From the NCBI GenBank assembly GCA_029215795.1, contig JARDYH010000001.1:397829154-397893153 (forward strand): a DNA stretch of 64,000 bases. Reading direction: 5' to 3'. This document shows positions 12,641-25,177 of this stretch, piece by piece. The number at the start of each line of letters is the position of its first letter. Position 1 is the first letter of the stretch. The position numbers were made by a program, and so were the translations under genes. This DNA comes from Anniella stebbinsi (taxonomy: Eukaryota; Chordata; Lepidosauria; Squamata; Anniellidae). The notes under the pieces were generated by a model, which did no database searches, was not told the origin of the DNA, and was given only the letters and a program-made list of their open reading frames with translations.

Positions 12641-12790
12641 TATTAATATTATTATTATAATATTTATATCCTGCCTTTCCCCCACTACTGGGACACAAGA
12701 CGGCCTTACAAATTAAAAAATGTACAGTTAAAACAGATAGACGTATATAAAAATTAAAAAATAATTAAACATCCTGCACTATTAGATATC
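12630..12790 (-). repeat. (ATT)n with antisense LINE tail
   Basis: Imperfect ATT repeats are followed by ATATCCTGCCTTTCCCCCAC...ACAAGACGGCCTTACAAATTAAAA, the inverted 3' tail of another LINE, then AT-rich UTR-like sequence. The R4 element abuts the ATT side. Confidence 0.55.
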
Positions 12791-13899
12791 ATTTAGATAT
12801 GAAGATTCCCTGTTTCCAGTCTGCAAAATCTCCAGCCACCTATTCAGCTAGCAAAAAATTAAGATTCCCAAAGCTGCTGTGTATTCATTTATGAGAGCAA
12901 GAGATCCCTGTAATTTGGGACATGACATGTATTGTACACGGTTTAGTTTCGTCCTCAGGCAATACGACTGAGCCTTCTCTCAACTTCCAAGGAATATTTC
13001 CAGTTACCATCAATTTACTAGAAGTCAAAGACAACTTTAATCATCAGTGATGAATATCTGGCACAGAAAACAGCAACTTAAGGAATTCTATTTACAAAGA
13101 CCAGAGCTGACGGAACACAGTTTGGCCCAGGGGAATGCGTTATACTGATTAGGGAATTACGAAGGGCCATAGGATGCTGATTTCAGGCATTTATAGTCAC
13201 TGGATCATTTACTAGAACCTTGTCAATAGAATTAAAGTTATGAAGTTACAACCGACAAAAGGAGATTGAGGCTAATTGTGGAGACTTGGGCTAGAAATGC
13301 CCACTCTCCTGGGAGTCACTTTGAGGCAGCGTCTTGCTTCCTCTTGCTTTCCACCTAGATCACCAGAGAAGGTTCTTGTGTGGGTGGGGCTCAGAAAGCC
13401 CTGACTATAAAGGCTTTTGATTTTAGCCTACCAGTGCTGGAATGACACTGTCTATTAGCTCCTGTGTCTTGTGATTGATCTCCTTGCAAGTAAAATTCTA
13501 GCACTTCAGGAAGAAATGGTCTAGATTCCTCTTGTCCTTCCTCTCACCAGGCCTTCCTCTTGCAGGCAGCCATATCCTCATTCCAAACCAAGCATCACGT
13601 TGCTGGTTTCAGGCTTCTCTGCACAATCTGATGTTTGGCTTCGGTCTCCAATTTGAATCAAAGACTGACATGAATTGAAGGACAGAAAGTGGCAGACACT
13701 GAGATCATCACCTGAGGCTCTCATCCTTATATCCTTGACCTTTGAGGATGGGCAAGTGACTATGGGGAAGAGGCCTTTTTAGTGGAGGCGCCCCACCTGT
13801 GACATGCTTCCCCAAGGGAGATTAACTTGGTCACACTTCTGCCAGTCAAATACCTTTTTATCCACCTAATCCTTTAAAACTGAGAGATAGCAAGGTTCT

Positions 13900-14078
13900 A
13901 TTATGCTCTGCTCTTTTATATTTCGGCATTTCTGCTGCATTTTAATTCTTGTATTTCTCTTTATAGTTTTACGATATAGTGTTATCTTTATTGTATTTTT
14001 AACATTGTATTTATAGTGCCTTGAGAGCACTAATTGTGTTGACAGAGTGGGATATAAACTTTAGTAATAAATAAATTC
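13900..14078 (+). repeat. LINE 3' UTR and tail, sense
   Basis: A T-rich stretch ends in GCCTTGAGAGCAC...GAGTGGGATATAAACTTTAGTAATAAATAAA, the layout of a LINE 3' tail (a CCTTGAG...GGGATATAAA block before a TAAA-type tail). No coding remnant is recognisable upstream. Confidence 0.5.
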
Positions 14079-14729
14079 TCCCATCCCACGCAGCAACTCA
14101 AGAGCCGCTTCTGTAAGCCCAGGTGGCTCAGGGCTGCATGGGAAAGATGCAACCATGTGGGCAGGGCAGGGCTGTATTTTTAATTAATTTATTTAAACCC
14201 CTACATGCTGCTCACTCCACAACCTGCACAGGTCTTTAACATGTGGTCACAGCTGCCAACCCTGCCAGAAAGGAAAACAGCCATCGCCTGGGACTGATGC
14301 ACATCATCTCCCTGCCCACAGAACAGTCTCCTTCATATGCAGTGCCCAGCAGGGCAGCCCCCATCATCATGAGAACGCACACACACCCCACGTGGCTACG
14401 GAGCTGGCCGGGGCACCTCCACCCTCGGGAGCATCTCTGGTATGCAGATGATCCCCCAATAGCAAGCAAAAGCAACTGAGATATGTGGACCCAGGTGCCA
14501 ATTCAGGGGTACAATCCTGGGAAAATATGAGACAGCTGTGTTCACTGCTTAGAGATGTCACTCACATCTCTGGGACTGCACTGGGAATGTGCCTCTTAGC
14601 CCTGATAGCTGCCTTAGTTTTAACAAAGAAGCACCAGGAGTTCCCACTATGCCAGGCTGCCAACAGCAACCTCTGAGGCCCTTAGGAGACACAGAAACGT
14701 CCATTTCCTTTTCTTAACACTTTCATAAC

Positions 14730-14871
14730 AGGAATGGGAAACATGTGTCCCTCCAGATGTTGATGAGCTATAGCCGACATCATTCCTGACCATAGGCTGT
14801 GGTGGCTTGGGCTGATGGGAGTTGGAGTCCAACACCATTTGAAAGGCCACATGTTCCCCACCCCTATTTAA
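14730..14871. mobile_element. Palindromic MITE of CTCCAGATGTTGGACTACAACTCCC type, copy 1
   Basis: The left half reads GGGAAACATGTGTCCCTCCAG and the right half ends in the inverse GGCCACATGTTCCCC. The centre carries the mirror ATTCCTGACCATAGGCTGT/GCTGATGGGAGTTGGAGTCC. It belongs to a family with five more copies in the window (24.5, 39.5, 56.4, 56.65 and 61.5 kb). Confidence 0.6.
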
Positions 14872-15747
14872 AAGCACTACTCCCAATCCTACAGGAGTAG
14901 CTGAAGATCCTTTCCACACCATGGATGGAGTCAACTGTCCAGTCTTGGAGCAAGGGAATAGCCTGAGCACTTTTTGATTTATCTTCTCTTGATGTCTTAA
15001 ACTGAAGATCTGTGCTCCAGTATTGGAGAGGGGAGTACAAATCCCAGGACTAAGAATAATAGTTGATGTTAAACTAAATACTATTATCTAAATTTAACTA
15101 AAGACAAACAGGTTTGCAAAATGACAGTGATTTGGAACTGAAAGGGCAGTCCAGAAAAGGTTCACCAAAGCACAACAGTGAGTTTTCAAAAAAGTAAATC
15201 AACAACAACATTTTAAGTTCATTTAAAAAATGGCCATGGAGGGAGAAGGGGGCCTCATTACCACTGATGGCACAGACACTGGCCTACAGGTGCTCCCTGA
15301 GACTAAGGTCGCCACATTCCACCCAGTATGTCTCGGTGCAATAGATGCGGCATTTGGAGCAGAAGTAAAATAAAATGGCATCACATTCATGCAGTGATAA
15401 CATGCTGCAGCCTGAATGCTGAACAATTATTGTGGAAAAAATGCAATCAAATGAGAGCAACTTGTTTGGCACTGAGCACCAGTGCTGATCTCGATAGAAA
15501 GACAGACAGCTGTCTTCTACTGAACCAGACCTTGCTCAGTATGATCTACACTGACCATAGCAACTCTTGAAGGAATTGGGCAGAGATGGGTCTTTCCCAG
15601 ACCTTCCGGGAGATGCCAGAAACTGATCCTGCAACCCAAAGCATGTACTTCACCACTGAGCAAAAGTTAAGTGCTTGATGCTTTTACTACTTTTGTTAAT
15701 TGTTTTGAAAGTTCACTGGAAAGCGGTACATGTGTGGTGTGGCCAGT

Positions 15748-15950
15748 ATGGTGTAGCAGTGAGAGCAGGGATCAATCCGGATTCTAGTCCCCACTTGGCC
15801 ATGAAGCTCCCTAGCTGACTTTGGGTCACCGACTCTCAGCCCAACCTACCTCACAGGGTTGTTGTGAGGATAAAACAGAGAGGTGGAAGATCATGTATGG
15901 CTCCTTGGAGGAAAAAAGACAGGATATAAATTTAATAAAAATTAAAAACA
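15748..15950 (+). mobile_element. tRNA-derived SINE, copy 2
   Basis: It begins CCAGTATGGTGTAGCAGTGA and carries GGATTCTAGTCCCC, GACTTTGGGTCACCGACTCT and CACAGGGTTGTTGTGAGGA. It ends CTCCTTGGAGGAAAAAAG, then GATATAAATTTAATAAAAATT. It has the same structure as the other three copies, with the A box degraded. Confidence 0.75.
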
Positions 15951-16118
15951 CAGCCGCTTTCCAAATGTTGTGGCATGTAATTGAGGTTACATATCATTTG
16001 TAGGGATTTGGCAGGTGCCAAAAGGCAGTTCGTGATCATGATAAGTCTTTCCCTGGAATATTCTGAAATCACCCACAAACTAAGAGAACCCTTGAGAAAA
16101 GGCACAGCATCCATGAGA

Positions 16119-16153
<35 letters not shown>
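16119..16153 (+). repeat. (GT)n microsatellite
   Basis: Seventeen or so uninterrupted TG dinucleotides. Confidence 0.95.
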
Positions 16154-16155
<2 letters not shown>

Positions 16156-18373
16156 TTTTTTAAATGAATTCAGGTCTGAACACTTTACTCAAATGAAGAG
16201 TCCAGAATGCTCTACTTGCATTAACAACAGACATTTTACAATTCTAACCAAACTCAAACTTTTGCTACAGCTAAGCTCCAGATAAATCCCTTTCTAGTTG
16301 TTGTTGTTTTTTACTTTCTATGTGTAGCAATAATAACACCCTGCGCATTTCGCTTCTGGCACTTCTCATCTCTTGGTTATGAAACAGAAACAGCCCCATA
16401 GAAGTTTCAACAGATTCATTAACCTGGCGTTCCCTCCAGCTTTATCGGTTTGTGATCTGTTCGTAACTTTTGCCATCGCGCTTCTAAGCACAGCTTTGCA
16501 TCTATGCTGGCTAGGGAAAACTCCTCTCTTCTTTCCAGGACTCTCCAGGCATGGGCTGCAAAACATGCCTTGGGGGCCACATGGACCTTGCAGATCAGAG
16601 GCTGCCCTCGCCTGCCCTCCAGAGCCACTCTGCGTACAAGGAGGCCTTAGATGCAAAATTACAACCATGGCTGGAACCCATTCACTCACTTACATTTTCC
16701 TTCCAACAGGCCCTGAGTCAGGGCGGGGGGGGGGGGGCCAGGCACAATGGCCACAGCATACAGATGTCACTCCATTTATCTTGCCTAGGACATTGCTCAT
16801 GTCATAAACACAGTCACAAATAGAGGGCAATAGAAAATTCATCCAAAAGTAAAACAAAAGCCAGTTTTATATTATTTACACCCACAAGACACAAGAGAGG
16901 AATTTGGCCCTTTAAAGATTCATCCATACCATTTGCTCTCCAAGAGCTAGGTAGAAGCAAGAGCAATTTATCTTGGTAAGAGATTCATCCTTAAAAAAAA
17001 AAAAACACGAAAAACCTCTCTCTCCAAATTAGAAAAGACAGGACTATAAATTAGATTTGAGGACAGAAAATTACCCCCATGTTCCCTAATCATTTAACCA
17101 AATACTTCTCTTTTGTATTGGCAGCTGTTTTAGTGTCCACCTTGAGTCTGTCCTCTTATCAATTTATTTTCTTTCTCACTTTGGCTCGCTATTCAGTAAG
17201 GTTTTCATACAATCTAAGAACAAGGTTTTTTGCACCATAAGGAAAGGAGATGTGAAAAACTTTTGAGTTTAACTAGCCTGCCCAAAACATCTAGGCAGCA
17301 GCAAGCATGTTTATGATTTTGTTTCCTTCCCAAAATTTTCACATGCTAGCTTATTTAACATTTGCTTAAAGTGTAGCAACTACAGTTGAGCAGCCAACAA
17401 AATGAGGGCCAACAAAATGCGAGCCGAGTTGTTGACTAGTTTTTTTCACTTAGGTGGTGATTACTAGTTATAAAGACTGGAAGTAATCAATCCCAATAAC
17501 ACAGCTGGGCCTTCCCAGGGAGGGACAGAAGAAAACAATGCCAAATTGAACCCCCCCAAAAAGGGAGTTCTTCCGACATTTCTGTAACAACATTGTGGAC
17601 ATGATTTTTTTAAAAAACACACCCAATGAGCAAGGACTGTGCTTCTGTATGAACGTGTGTAACAATTTCAAACTTGCCTTCAGAAATTCCCTTTTGTGAT
17701 CTCTTTCATTGTTCTGCACCCCACTGCCCGGCCCAGCTGTTAAACTGAGGAGAGGTGAAAACAAGCTGCAGGAAAGCTAAAACCCTGCGAGGAGGTCGCT
17801 TTCTTTCTTCCTGGCTGGCTGACAAAAGGAGGCCATGCTAAATGCCCTTTGGACAACTGCTGTGAGAAAACAAAAGTGGAGGGAGAGCAACACCCTCAGC
17901 AGGCAGCAGCGCTGGCCATAAAGGGCTTTGCAATTCAACCCCATAAGCAGCCCACGAGGAAGAGTAGAAAAGTATGTAGGGGTCTTTCTAGGTACTTGGA
18001 AAGTTTGCATTGCAATCCTAAACACACTGACATAGGCGCAAGCCCTGGTGAAACCCACAAGGCCCACTGCTGAATAAGCCTGCATAGGACCACGCTGTGT
18101 GTTCGATATCAAATGACCTGCCCTATAAAAACACAGGCAGTTTAACTGTTTTTTTCTTCATCGTGCTGATCGGCTGAAAACATTCCCTCAAGGGTCTGAC
18201 ACAGAGGCAGCAAAGGTGATCCCTTGATGAGGGCCAGGGGGTCACAGACCCTTTTTGGAAAAATGCCCACCACCATCACCTCAGTTGCACTTAAGTGTGA
18301 CACCAGCACAAATGTGCACCACAGTCAGGACTAACCCGGATTGTTCCTAAGAGAGCATTTGGAGCCAGGTTCA

Positions 18374-18625
18374 GCTCCAGTGTGGTGTAGTGGCTAAAGT
18401 GTTGGACTGAGAGTTGGGAGATCCGGGTTCTAGTCCACACTCAGACATGGAAACCCACCGGGCGACTTTGGGCCAGTCAAAGACTCTCAGGCCAGCCTAC
18501 CTCACAGGGTTGCTGTTGTGAGGATAAAGTGGAGAAGAGGAGGATTATGTACGCCACCTTGGGTTCCTTGGAGGAAAAAAGGTGGGATATAAAAGCAATA
18601 ATAATAAAATAATAATAATAATTTA
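18374..18625 (+). mobile_element. tRNA-derived SINE, copy 3
   Basis: This is the best-preserved copy. The A-box region is GTGTAGTGGCTAAAGTGTTG and the B box GGGTTCTAGTCC, followed by the conserved body GGCGACTTTGGGCCAGTCA and CACAGGGTTGCTGTTGTGAG. It ends CCACCTTGGGTTCCTTGGAGG and then an (AATAAT)n tail. The tRNA-like head is a promoter remnant, not a tRNA gene. Confidence 0.85.
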
Positions 18626-19163
18626 ACTGCTGTTAACGTCAGTGCCAACAAAAAGCTTAACCAAGCGCTTGACCCATCACCTGTGACAGGTAAAACTGCC
18701 TACAGGCAATCTGGAATGGAAACTTCTACCCAGAAAAAAAATATGGGTTCTTTCTCCTTTTTCAGGCTACACACCTTTCATTTTCATCTGCACTGGCCAT
18801 AGGTGACCCTCACAGATCTCTTCTAATACCCCCACTTCAATCAAAAATGGTTTCTGTGGCCCCTTTTATCAATGCCTCGATTTGCACCATCAGATACATA
18901 AGTACTTTCTTAATACTGTACCATCCTCCTCTTTAAACCCTGCAAATTGCTTTATAGTCTGCATTAAAATTAAAGTTCATGAGATTCCTTTCCTGGTGTT
19001 ATCTAAAAATCTAAGCCTCCCCAAAATGTAACTGAAAAAGAAGAGAATGTTTCCAGGGACCAGTATTCTTAGTAGGCCTTCAAATATAAACAGGAAGGAA
19101 AGGTTTGTATTCCTACGCAGGACAAGGCTGGACACTACCTTAAGCCCCCTGAGAGGCTGGAGC

Positions 19164-19240
19164 AGATGTGTGTGTGTGTGTCAGAGAGAGAGGGGGAGGG
19201 GGGGAGGAGAGGGAAGGAGGGAGGGAGGAGAGGGAGGGAG
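19164..19240 (+). repeat. GT then G/A-rich low-complexity tract
   Basis: A short (TG)n run passes into a purine-only stretch of GAGAGAGAGGGGGAGGG and GGGAGGGAGGGAGGAG units, a mirror-like polypurine tract with potential for triplex or G-quadruplex structure. Confidence 0.85.
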
Positions 19241-19959
19241 GGAGTCCCCTCATCTCATTGTCTGAAGCAGACAGTATGGAGAGACCCTACCTTGCCTTCC
19301 ACTAAAGACAACACCCCCACCCACTGGGTTCAAAGGGGTCTTCTGCAGGAAAGCAAAACAACAAACAAACAAACTCCATAAACTGCTTTTGTGTCCACAC
19401 AATCAATTAGAATATTTGGGGTGATTTAACAGCCAGTATCCTCAGATAACTATCAATGTGCCTCTGCAGTGCAGAAAGCAAGAACAGGCCAACGATGTCC
19501 ACGTTTCCTCTGAGTCTGAGAAAAAGACGCTCTCTAGAAAGTTTTCCAACTTTAGCATCCAACTCCAAACTTCAGTCAGTGGAAAGACTTCATAACCTGC
19601 CCCCAATTCCCTGACTTTAGTCACTTCTATCCCATATTTCCCCCTCCCTCCTCCCAAATTCCCCCTTACGCAAAGACCAGTTGCATTTAAAAAGGAAATA
19701 ATTTCAGAGGCTCATCCGATCTTGCCATGATTACGCTTTTGTCCCACTTTTAACGTTTGGAAGCTTAAGCATTACATTGTGTGGTTCCCTCCTCACTCTT
19801 CCTCGTTGAAAAGGCTTCAGCACAATACAGCTCTAATACTCTAGCAACTTGGAATCCTGTTAGTCAAAGAGGCAGCGCTAGCTTGAACTTCAAATAAGCT
19901 GTTTAATCTTCAGATATTAGCATTTTACCCCCACATGGTGCCTCACAAAGAAACTGTGG

Positions 19960-19993
19960 AGGAGGAGGAGGAGGAGGAGGAGGAGGAGGGAGG
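19960..19993 (+). repeat. (GGA)n microsatellite
   Basis: About ten GGA/GAG units, nearly perfect. Confidence 0.9.
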
Positions 19994-21242
19994 AAGACAT
20001 CTCTCCCCCTTTGCCCCCCTTTAAATTACTCTGCTACATTAGAAGCAACAGCAGACATCTGGCCAAAATATTATTTGTTTTCACCTAACTGATACCTTAT
20101 CTCTATAGCCTTCCCTTTGAAAAAGAGAATGGCAGAAAAAGATGCTAGAAGTTAGGGAGAAGAAAACCAGCTAGAAGAGAGTCAAATTCTTTTGGGCATG
20201 GATGAACAGCAGAAAAGCAGCGCCTGCCTTGGGGGGCCTCTGGAGAGGAACCTGGCTGGTCCCTGCCGCCCTGCTCCGATGGGCTCTTGAGATAACACTG
20301 TGGAGGGAGAGAGGAGAGAAAGGCAGGAGGCATTTGGACCTCTGCATTCCTTAAGAACAATTCATGGCAATCACTAACTTTGCAGAAGGGTTTACATGAA
20401 AGCTTTGGCCAGTGAATGGGGGTCATCTGCTCTTTATCACAAGGGTAAACCTCATCCTGGCCAGTTCTAACCTTTTAACCCTGTGAATTCTTAATTTGCA
20501 CATGAATAATGGAATGGCTGCAGAGAGAGACACACACCCAAACCTCCTTGGCTTCCCTCGCTCCTAACTTTTTAGAAATCAAGACCCAAGCTCTCCCCAT
20601 GCTCAAATCTTCCAAAACTCTGGGGCAGGTTAAAGTTTTAGATTTCCAAATGCAGCACCCCAAGATAGATAAGGAAAGGTGGAGAAAGATTGGGGAAAGC
20701 AAAGGAGATTAACATGCTTGCACCCTGCTGCTATCAGTGATGGGGGGGGAGCCTTTTGCTTTTTCTATGCTCTCTAAAGGAAGAGAAGAAAAGGATGAAA
20801 AGCCCACCCTCCACCTGCTTAGTAAGTATAGTTTCAGCTTTGCCATGGACATAAAGAAAGTCATTTTGTTCTTCAAAGCTGTAAAGCGATCATGAGCCCA
20901 GCTAAAACTATTTCCTTCCAGTACAAAATACTGAATCTCCTGAAGATATATGAAATAGAACATGAAGAGACTTGTATCCAATGTTAGTCCTACTGAGAGT
21001 ATACCCATTGCAATGAACAGACTAACTTTGGAATGCAACCCATTAGATACAACCCTTGGTTAATTTCTCATCCATGCATTTTGGTCTTGAAAAGTAGGAT
21101 TCTGTATCTTGTCACGTTTCATCTCATGAGGTATGAACACATTAGGGAATCACAGGCCTTAGAAATATTTTAAGTATACAGAAAAAACAATGATGCAGGA
21201 CAAACTCGTAAGCTATTAAAACCACTGTTTGTTAGGAAAAAT

Positions 21243-21325
21243 GGCCCATACACGACACACTAAGCCATCATGGTTAGCTCAAAACTCTTTACTATCATGG
21301 CTTAGCGTAATATCTGAACAGGGCC
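21243..21325. mobile_element. 83-bp Harbinger-like MITE
   Basis: The ends GGCCCATACACGACACACTA and TAGCGTAATATCTGAACAGGGCC are imperfect inverses, and inside CTAAGCCATCATGG mirrors ATCATGGCTTAG. It is flanked by AAT on both sides (21,240-21,242 and 21,326-21,328). The CGACAC...TAAGC core resembles the TIR of the 6-kb Harbinger element at 42,154, and a 3-bp duplication suits that superfamily. Confidence 0.55.
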
Positions 21326-22744
21326 AATGTCAAAAGGGGTGGAGCGACTCTGTTCAAAACCAAAACACCTAGACTGGTAAGAAGTTAGCTGGCACAGTGT
21401 AATGGGTCACAATGAGTCAAGAGCAAAACGGCTGAGCTTGCCAAATTCTGGGGCAATGCCAACTCTCAACCAGAATGCCATATTTGTTGTGCATTGTAAG
21501 TGTAGGCAAGGCCGTGTGAGCCACGAAATACATCAGAAAAGGTAGGAGCATGAACGCCAAGGAGCTAACCTATCACCTTTTCTGAGGATTACGCACAATG
21601 CACTTTTGGGATTCTCCTACCTACCCAAACATATTCCTGCATGGGGGCCAACACCACTGTTTCTTCAAAGTTCTCCTGGCTACAACAGAATAATCATGAG
21701 TTTCCCCCAGTTTCTGAAGTCTTATTCAGAAGTCTCCCAGCAAGACCTTTCTTTCATAAACAGGCCAAGGCCACCCAGCATCACAGATGCTGCAGAAATG
21801 GATTCCAAGCCCTGGCCACTGGGACACAAATGAGCCAGCAGAGGCAGGGATATGATCTTCCTGCATCTGCAGATACACAGGCTGTGCCACCAGATCAAGG
21901 AGTAGCAAACAAGTAGCAGCAGGTTCCCCCTGGAACCTGAGAACTTTGGTGCTGGAAGTTCGTTATCAGGTTTCACAACTCTGACTGTAGTCATGATTAC
22001 CCTTGTTATATTTGTGGTGACACAGCTACCGCCTCATGAAACGATGTTAAAAGCGATGGAGCGCCTCTGGCTTCATAACTCTGGCTTCACAAGCTTCCCG
22101 AAAGTCAAGAAGCAAACAGCTCAAAGCTGCCCTAAAACACATGATTGCAAAGACAAGTTAGCTACCCTGACCACAGATTAGTGGGGAAGGTGAGGAGCAG
22201 CAGGTGCGCAAGTGTCTAGACTCCAAGTTCCTGGGAGCAGCCGTAGCAAAACATTTAGGAATTGCCCAAGAACAGTTCCTTGGCATCAAGCAGGAGGGCC
22301 CATAGGGCTACAGAAGCAAGCAGGGGACAACTGGGCACAATCACAAAATAGTTTCTCCTAAACAACCCTGCCCAAGACACCCACTTCCACCCATGCCTCA
22401 GTTTCCCACTGACATTATTCCATGCTACCAGCCAGAAAATATTTGACTTTAAGGTCAAAATCTTTCTTGAAAGGAAGAGTAGACATAGTTAAGATCGGGC
22501 CTATGGAATTAATGGCTACAATTCTGAATTAGCATCCTTACAACCACAAACAAAAACAAACTCCAACATCCTTGTAACCATGTCCAACTTTCAGAATGAG
22601 AAACATAGAATCAGTGAGGCAGGGAGAAAAAGAATACATCCCAGACAAGTGGCCATCTTTAGCCACAACCCACCAACAACAGCTTTCTAAAACTGAGACC
22701 TGTGAAACTGCACAGGGCTCCTCTTCATGGAGAACCTGCAATTC

Positions 22745-22920
22745 GATTCAAGAATAGGAGAGCACCTTATTGGCATTGGGGAACATGGGTGGGAGGGTGC
22801 TGTTGCACCAGGTCCTGCTTGTGGGTCCCTGGTCGACAGCTGGTTGGCCACTATGTGAACAGAGTGCTGGACCCTTGGTCTGATCCAGCATCAGGGCTAT
22901 TCTTATGTTATTTTTAAAAC
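22745..22920 (+). repeat. Dispersed repeat (TGATCCAGCA family), 3' part
   Basis: It carries GGGTGGGAGGGTGCTGTTGC, CTGGTTGGCCACTATGTGAAC and GGTCTGATCCAGCATC, ending CTTATGTTA. It is nearly identical in layout to 40,280-40,412. Confidence 0.65.
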
Positions 22921-23401
22921 TCCTTGCAAAGAGCCACTTCGCTATTTGGAGGGTTTCTGTGGGCCAAAGAAGGTCCAAATATGAATGCCTTGGGGGATCT
23001 TCAGGGTTTTTGCTTTTGGAAATAAAGGGAAACCTCATTCCTGTTATCATGGTTGGCCAAGAAAAAGCCCCTGCACAGCTACATGTTTTACCTTCCCTCA
23101 TTGGTTCCTGACTCCCCAAGTCCCCAGCACAGCACAGCTCAAACTTTACATGGTGGCAGTAAATCAATCAGTTTGCTTAAACACAGATCTGCTCCCATAT
23201 TAGGTATAGTGTGTGTGGTGGGAGGGGGGTCAAATTGTTAGAACAAAAGCACCATATGGAGAAGAGGGAGCAGAATTCTCCCTATGCTGCCTGGCATGTA
23301 CACCTCTGTAACATTTTCTCCTGCTCAAGGTACTCTGCTCCCAGGTGAACTCACTGCCAGATGACACAAATCCAGGCAGATCCAGATTTAAGATCTAGGT
23401 T

Positions 23402-23448
23402 TGGTCTGCAGGCACACACTGGGCTGTCCGCATGATACGACAGCCCAC
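23402..23448 (+). repeat. Direct repeat unit 1 (MITE end-like)
   Basis: TGGTCTGCAGGCACACACTG followed by GGCTGTCCGCATGATACGAC and AGCCCAC recurs at 23,826-23,873 with only a few changes and one extra base. GGCTGTC and GACAGCC give it a small internal inverted repeat; these look like ends of a MITE. Confidence 0.6.
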
Positions 23449-23825
23449 TGTGGGTTATTTAACCCAAAGGGAGGCTGTGGTATGTGTAGAATACATGTGG
23501 CCACCATTCTGAAATATGCAACACTTGCCTAACCTATGGTTGTTTTAGCCTTTGCATGTCCCACGCTTGCATGACATGACAACCCCCAAGTGGGGGCTGC
23601 ATATGCAACCTGGCGCCTGGTCAATGGGTTCAGCCACCTTGCTGAAGCTAAGCAGATCTGGGTCTGGTCAGCACCTTCGTGGAAGATCACCTGGGACCCC
23701 AGACCCACAAACCCACCACCTTAAATACCATGGAGGAAGAAAGGCACAACACTTGCATCTACCAGCATCACATGTAGATCTTTAAGCTTAAGAGGCACTG
23801 TTCAGACAGCTGTCCCATCCTGGTG

Positions 23826-23873
23826 TGGTCTGCAGGCACACACTGAGGCTGTCTGCATGACACAACAGCCCAC
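23826..23873 (+). repeat. Direct repeat unit 2 (MITE end-like)
   Basis: Second copy of the 47-48-bp unit at 23,402, in the same orientation, 424 bp downstream. Confidence 0.6.
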
Positions 23874-24515
23874 CTTGAAAGACAACTCTGTTTCCCCCAT
23901 TTGTGCAGCAACACATGGCTCCAAAGACCATCTAGGTAAATATCACTGAACCAGTTCTGACCATCAAACAAGAGAATCTACTAGTTCTCAGTGGGACTCA
24001 ACAGTAACTGCTACAGAAAAAAACACAAGGAGTTTTCTACTACTTGAAATGTATGATGCCATAAGCTTTGATGGACTAGACTCTATCAGGTGCATGAAGC
24101 GTCGTGATGGATTTCTGCTCCATATGGCTAAATTTAGTGCCACAACTTCCAAAGGAGGAGGACAAGCCATTTTAGTCTCTAGCAGCAAAAGCAACAGTAT
24201 TTTAGTTGCTGCAAGAGTCTTTGCTTGTTTTCCTGTACAGCCCAACCCGGCTGCTATTCTGCTGCACCCACTCCCCAGGAGATTGTCTCAATGGGATTGC
24301 TGAGGGACAACAATTTCAGGCTTTCAGAGGACCAAATATCCAAGATGACAGCAGGGATGTGCTTTATCAACCCTGAAACCAGCATAATAATAAAAGATGG
24401 ACCTACAACATGCTTAAAAGCCATAATTATTTAGGTCACTGTAAATTAGTGTCTTAAATACGTTTTTAAATGTAGTTAATTCCACAACAGTCAACCCAGA
24501 AATCTTACTTCACTA

Positions 24516-24640
24516 GCCTTCCCCAACCTTCATCCCGCCAAACGTTTTTGACTACAACACCCATCATCCTTGACCATTAGCCATGCTGGCTAGGAATGCT
24601 GGGAATTGTAGTCCAAAACCGCTGGAGGGATCCAGACTGG
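24516..24640. mobile_element. Palindromic MITE, copy 2
   Basis: CCTTCCCCAACCTTCATC...TTTTTGACTACAACACCCAT is mirrored by GGGAATTGTAGTCCAAAACC GCTGGAGGG, with GCCATGCTGGCTAGGAATGC at the centre. Same family as the copy at 14.7 kb. Confidence 0.65.
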
Positions 24641-24874
24641 TGGAAAGTTTCTTTAGATAGATACCAGGTGTATTATTTGGAGTAGCCCAACCAGAATCAA
24701 CCTCAAGGTACACCTAACATCAGTTAAGAGAGGCTTCATGAACAAGGAAATTCACAAAAACTCAACCATTTTACAATTAATTAAATCACACTGGAAGAAT
24801 GCTGGCAGTACATTTTATCTAACCAACCCACAGGAATGAAGCTCTAAACCATGGAAGCAACTGGAATGACTTAC

Positions 24875-25177
24875 TTGCTAACGTAAGGTGAGCTTTCTGA
24901 CTGAGGATAGCGCCATATTTGTTTAGAGCTAGGCACTGGTACAGTCCTTCATCCAGCGTTTCACCTCGTTTGCTCTCCATCTCACTGATGTACAAAGAGC
25001 CGTTCGGTAAAGTGTAGATCCGTTCGTTCTCAGAAACCTTCGCCCCATTTTTAAGCCACGTGATGGTGATCGGAACTTCGCCACGTGCCTGGCAATCTAG
25101 AACCACGGCCTCCTTCCTGGCCACAGTCACATCCTGGGGCTCTTTCACAAAAAACAGTTCACTAAAGCACAGTATTC
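24875..25177 (-). CDS. PRTG: PRTG exon 2, first Ig domain
   Basis: 303 nt encode the first Ig-like domain of about 100 residues. The two disulfide cysteines are visible in [10 protein letters not shown] and [10 protein letters not shown], the core tryptophan in ITWLKNG, and the LYISEM and DEGLYQC patterns are typical of an I-set fold. It is entered at phase 1 (completing a Gly codon) and left at phase 1 with donor GTAAGT at 24,874-24,869. The acceptor is CTCAG just above 25,177. No stop or frameshift is present. Confidence 0.95.

Larger units (their letters stand above)
1..24874 (-). other. PRTG intron 2 (partial, left end outside window)
   Basis: No exon of PRTG or of another gene was recognised in these 24.9 kb on either strand. 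Recognisable content is repetitive: LINE tails at 2.6, 12.7 and 13.9 kb, a LINE 3' end at 5.6-6.15 kb, three palindromic MITEs (3.5, 4.8, 10.6 kb), an R4 LINE (11.2-12.6 kb), tRNA-SINEs (10.3, 15.7, 18.4 kb), Harbinger-type MITEs (21.2, 23.4 kb) and simple repeats. In the stretches 1-2,590, 6.2-10.3, 12.8-13.9, 14.1-14.7, 16.2-18.3, 18.7-21.2 and 21.4-22.7 kb I see no feature I can name apart from short simple repeats. Confidence 0.7.

Noticed and set aside
16366..16823. Overlapping 107-144-codon frames on both strands
   Set aside because: Mutually overlapping frames without family resemblance, broken by a poly-G run; not supported as coding.
18374..18450. tRNA-like sequence with A and B boxes
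   Set aside because: The match is limited to promoter boxes, no cloverleaf closes, and the same head begins SINE copies elsewhere in the window.
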